The notes beneath the pieces are model-generated. The model ran no database searches, had not been told where the DNA came from, and saw only the letters and a program-made list of their open reading frames with translations. A stretch of 40,337 nucleotides of DNA from Fimenecus sp045631225 (GTDB taxonomy: Bacteria > Bacillota > Clostridia > Oscillospirales > Acutalibacteraceae): NCBI GenBank assembly GCA_045631225.1, contig JAZQUG010000041.1, positions 1-40,337 of the forward strand. The letters are read 5' to 3'. Of the stretch, positions 39,046 to 40,337 are shown piece after piece. A program made the position numbers and the translations under genes. Every line of letters begins with the position of its first letter. The first letter of the stretch is position 1.

Positions 39046-39993
39046 TTACACCCTTGTAACTATAATTTCTAAATTACCTTTGATTGTAAATGTACCGTAG
39101 CCTGCAGGAACAAAAAGACTGTCGCCCTTTTTAATCTCAATATCGTCAATTGTTCCGTTGCCCTCAGTAACTAAAACAGACACAAATGATTTTTCATCAG
39201 CAACACCGTCAAAAAAGTCTTTGACATTAACCTTTTTAACATTAAATAAATCGCATTTTGTAAGTAACTGTGATGAATAGTTATCATATTCAACCAAATC
39301 ACCTTCAGGCTCTGTTGAACGTGTAGGCGGAATACAATTTGTAACATCAATTGCCTTTTCCACGTGTAATTCACGAGGCTTTCCGTCTGCACCGAGACGT
39401 CCGTAATCGTAAACTCTGTATGTAGTATTGGAATTTTGCTGAATTTCTGCAAGAAGAATTCCTTTACCGATAGCATGAAGTGTTCCGGCTTCAATAAAGA
39501 ATAAATCACCCTTTTTAACTTTAACTTTATTTACTGTTTCAAGGAATGTATTATCAGCAATCTTTTCCTTGAATTCTTCACTTGTTATTTCTCTGTTAAA
39601 GCCATAGATAAGCTCTGCGCCCTCATCACAGTCAAGAATATACCAGCATTCAGTTTTGCCGTACTCTTTTTCAATACGCATAGCATATTCATTATCAGGA
39701 TGAACCTGAACAGATAAGTCATTTTTAGCGTCAATAAGCTTTATAAGAATAGGGAAATATTCAAACCTTTTACCGTTTTCACCTAAAAAATCAGGATTAT
39801 TTTTTATTATTTCTGTTAAAGACCTTCCTGTAAATTCGCCATTTGCAATTGTGTTTTCACCATCTTTGTGACAAGAAAGCATCCAACCTTCAGCCAACTT
39901 TTCAAGGTCAGATTCAAAACCGTATTCGTCACGAAGCTTTGTACCACCCCAGAGATAATCTTTAAAAACAGGATTTAATTTTAAAATATACAT
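39046..39993 (-). CDS. manA: Mannose-6-phosphate isomerase, class I
   Basis: Interconverts mannose-6-phosphate and fructose-6-phosphate; 315 residues, the short Bacillus-type form. Zinc ligands are visible in SVQVHPDNEYA (Gln and His, about residue 96-98), the Glu in YGKTECWYIL (about 115) and the His in AGTLHAIGKG (about 173), with EIQQNSNTTYRVYDYGR as the catalytic-site strand. Starts MYILKLNPVFKDYLWGGTKLR, a clear family start. GGGAG lies before the ATG. It precedes the MFS gene in one transcript. Sequence match is strong. Confidence 0.95.
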   Translation of the reverse strand: MYILKLNPVFKDYLWGGTKLRDEYGFESDLEKLAEGWMLSCHKDGENTIANGEFTGRSLTEIIKNNPDFLGENGKRFEYFPILIKLIDAKNDLSVQVHPDNEYAMRIEKEYGKTECWYILDCDEGAELIYGFNREITSEEFKEKIADNTFLETVNKVKVKKGDLFFIEAGTLHAIGKGILLAEIQQNSNTTYRVYDYGRLGADGKPRELHVEKAIDVTNCIPPTRSTEPEGDLVEYDNYSSQLLTKCDLFNVKKVNVKDFFDGVADEKSFVSVLVTEGNGTIDDIEIKKGDSLFVPAGYGTFTIKGNLEIIVTRV

Positions 39994-40021
39994 AAAAACA
40001 CTCCCAATTATTTTTCAAAGT

Positions 40022-40050
40022 ATTTTAACATAATAATATTTTCATTTCAA
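40022..40050 (-). promoter_or_regulatory. Likely extended -10 promoter of manA
   Basis: Minus strand TTGAAA (40045-40050), 17 bp, TAAAAT (40022-40027), preceded by TGT; about 29 bp from the start codon. Confidence 0.65.
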
Positions 40051-40123
40051 CAATTGATTATCAAATTGTTTCTTTGTTGTAATTCAAATTATAATTTGTC
40101 AGGGAGATAAATTATGTATCTAT

Positions 40124-40306
40124 GCCTCCCTCTGACGAGGGAGGTGGCAAAATCTTTGATTTTGACGGAGGGAGAGATAGTTTAATAGTATAGTTGACTA
40201 CCCCTCAGTCTGCTTCGCAGACAGCTATGTCTCACCTGCCGGTTCGGTCGGTGCTTCTGCTTCGCAGAGGTGTCCACCGGACACCCGTACCCTGACAAGG
40301 GGAGCC
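40124..40306. repeat. MITE-like palindromic repeat, copy B, carrying an inserted 65-bp core (copy 3)
   Basis: The left arm (40124-40180) matches copy A at 3786-3842 almost base for base, and both continue to a CAGTC...GACAGCT segment. In copy A that segment runs straight into the right inverted repeat (3893-3910); here the two are separated by about 63-65 bp, namely the GC-rich core (40229-40293) also seen at 5212-5276 and 11390-11454. The right end is decayed (CCCTGACAAGGGGAGCC). Confidence 0.8.
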
Positions 40307-40337
40307 GAGAAGAGACGCCCATTAACTCCCCGATAAA

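Larger units (their letters stand above)
39994..40337. other. Gene-free stretch at right edge: manA promoter and compound repeat
   Basis: These 344 bp contain the manA promoter (40022-40050) and the compound repeat element at 40124-40306. No ORF is supported; the next gene lies outside the window. Confidence 0.7.

Overview
The window looks like chromosomal DNA of a low-GC, anaerobic, spore-forming Clostridia. The best guess is a gut Oscillospirales/Ruminococcaceae-type organism. The basis is AT-rich intergenic DNA, strong GGAGG ribosome-binding sites, sigmaA-type promoters, sporulation genes (bofA, spoIIR, spoIIID), biotin-dependent sodium-pump decarboxylase genes, a 2-hydroxyacyl-CoA dehydratase-type operon, and short palindromic repeats of a kind common in gut Firmicutes. 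The genus is inference. No tRNA, rRNA, transposase, prophage or CRISPR array was seen.

Layout. 1-2.9 kb (minus): oxaloacetate-decarboxylase-type sodium pump, oadA > gamma-like subunit with a triplicated repeat > biotin carrier > oadB (cut by the window edge). 3.0-3.7 kb (minus): two half-length TauE/SafE permease genes. 3.8-5.3 kb: a MITE-like repeat, an XRE regulator, a GC-rich repeat and a shared terminator. 5.3-11.2 kb (minus): an unusual seven-gene run of TRIC-type channel, CooC-like ATPase, two HgdA/HgdB-like double-cubane subunits, their ATP-dependent activase, a 51-residue membrane protein and a small protein resembling part of acetyl-CoA synthase. 11.2-14.2 kb: repeat, bofA, a small Cys-rich gene, an unknown gene, a DUF1292 gene, a probable 6S-like structured RNA and spoIIR. 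14.3-18.3 kb (plus): glycerophosphodiesterase > cytoplasmic GH20 hexosaminidase > Na/Pi cotransporter. 18.3-20.4 kb (minus): ACT-domain protein > PFL/DUF711 protein > low-Mr phosphatase. 20.6-23.7 kb (plus): PHP phosphatase > ispE > FAD oxidoreductase.

23.8-27.2 kb is an origin-like module. It holds dnaD, the helicase-loader gene dnaI/dnaC, a convergent RepA-like initiator gene, a perfect 22-bp palindrome, an AT tract and eleven exact 22-bp iteron-like repeats, followed by spoIIID. The DnaD and RepA-like proteins end in the same roughly 28-residue tail. 27.3-33.9 kb (plus): an isoleucyl-tRNA synthetase whose HIGH motif is rearranged to GIHH, then DUF1858, trmK, nif3-like and rqcH. 34-40 kb (minus): a metallophosphoesterase, a DUF378 gene, metK under a SAM-I riboswitch, ribU under an FMN riboswitch, and manA > MFS transporter. 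The right edge carries a second MITE-like copy.

The most interesting items are four. First, the CooC / double-cubane / ACS-like operon, whose substrate is unknown. Second, the iteron and RepA-DnaD-DnaI replication module. Third, the GXHH-type IleRS, a type associated with mupirocin hyper-resistance. Fourth, a 65-bp GC-rich core found inside three different palindromic elements, one of which shows it as an apparent insertion. All family calls come from reading translated sequence by eye; no database search was run.
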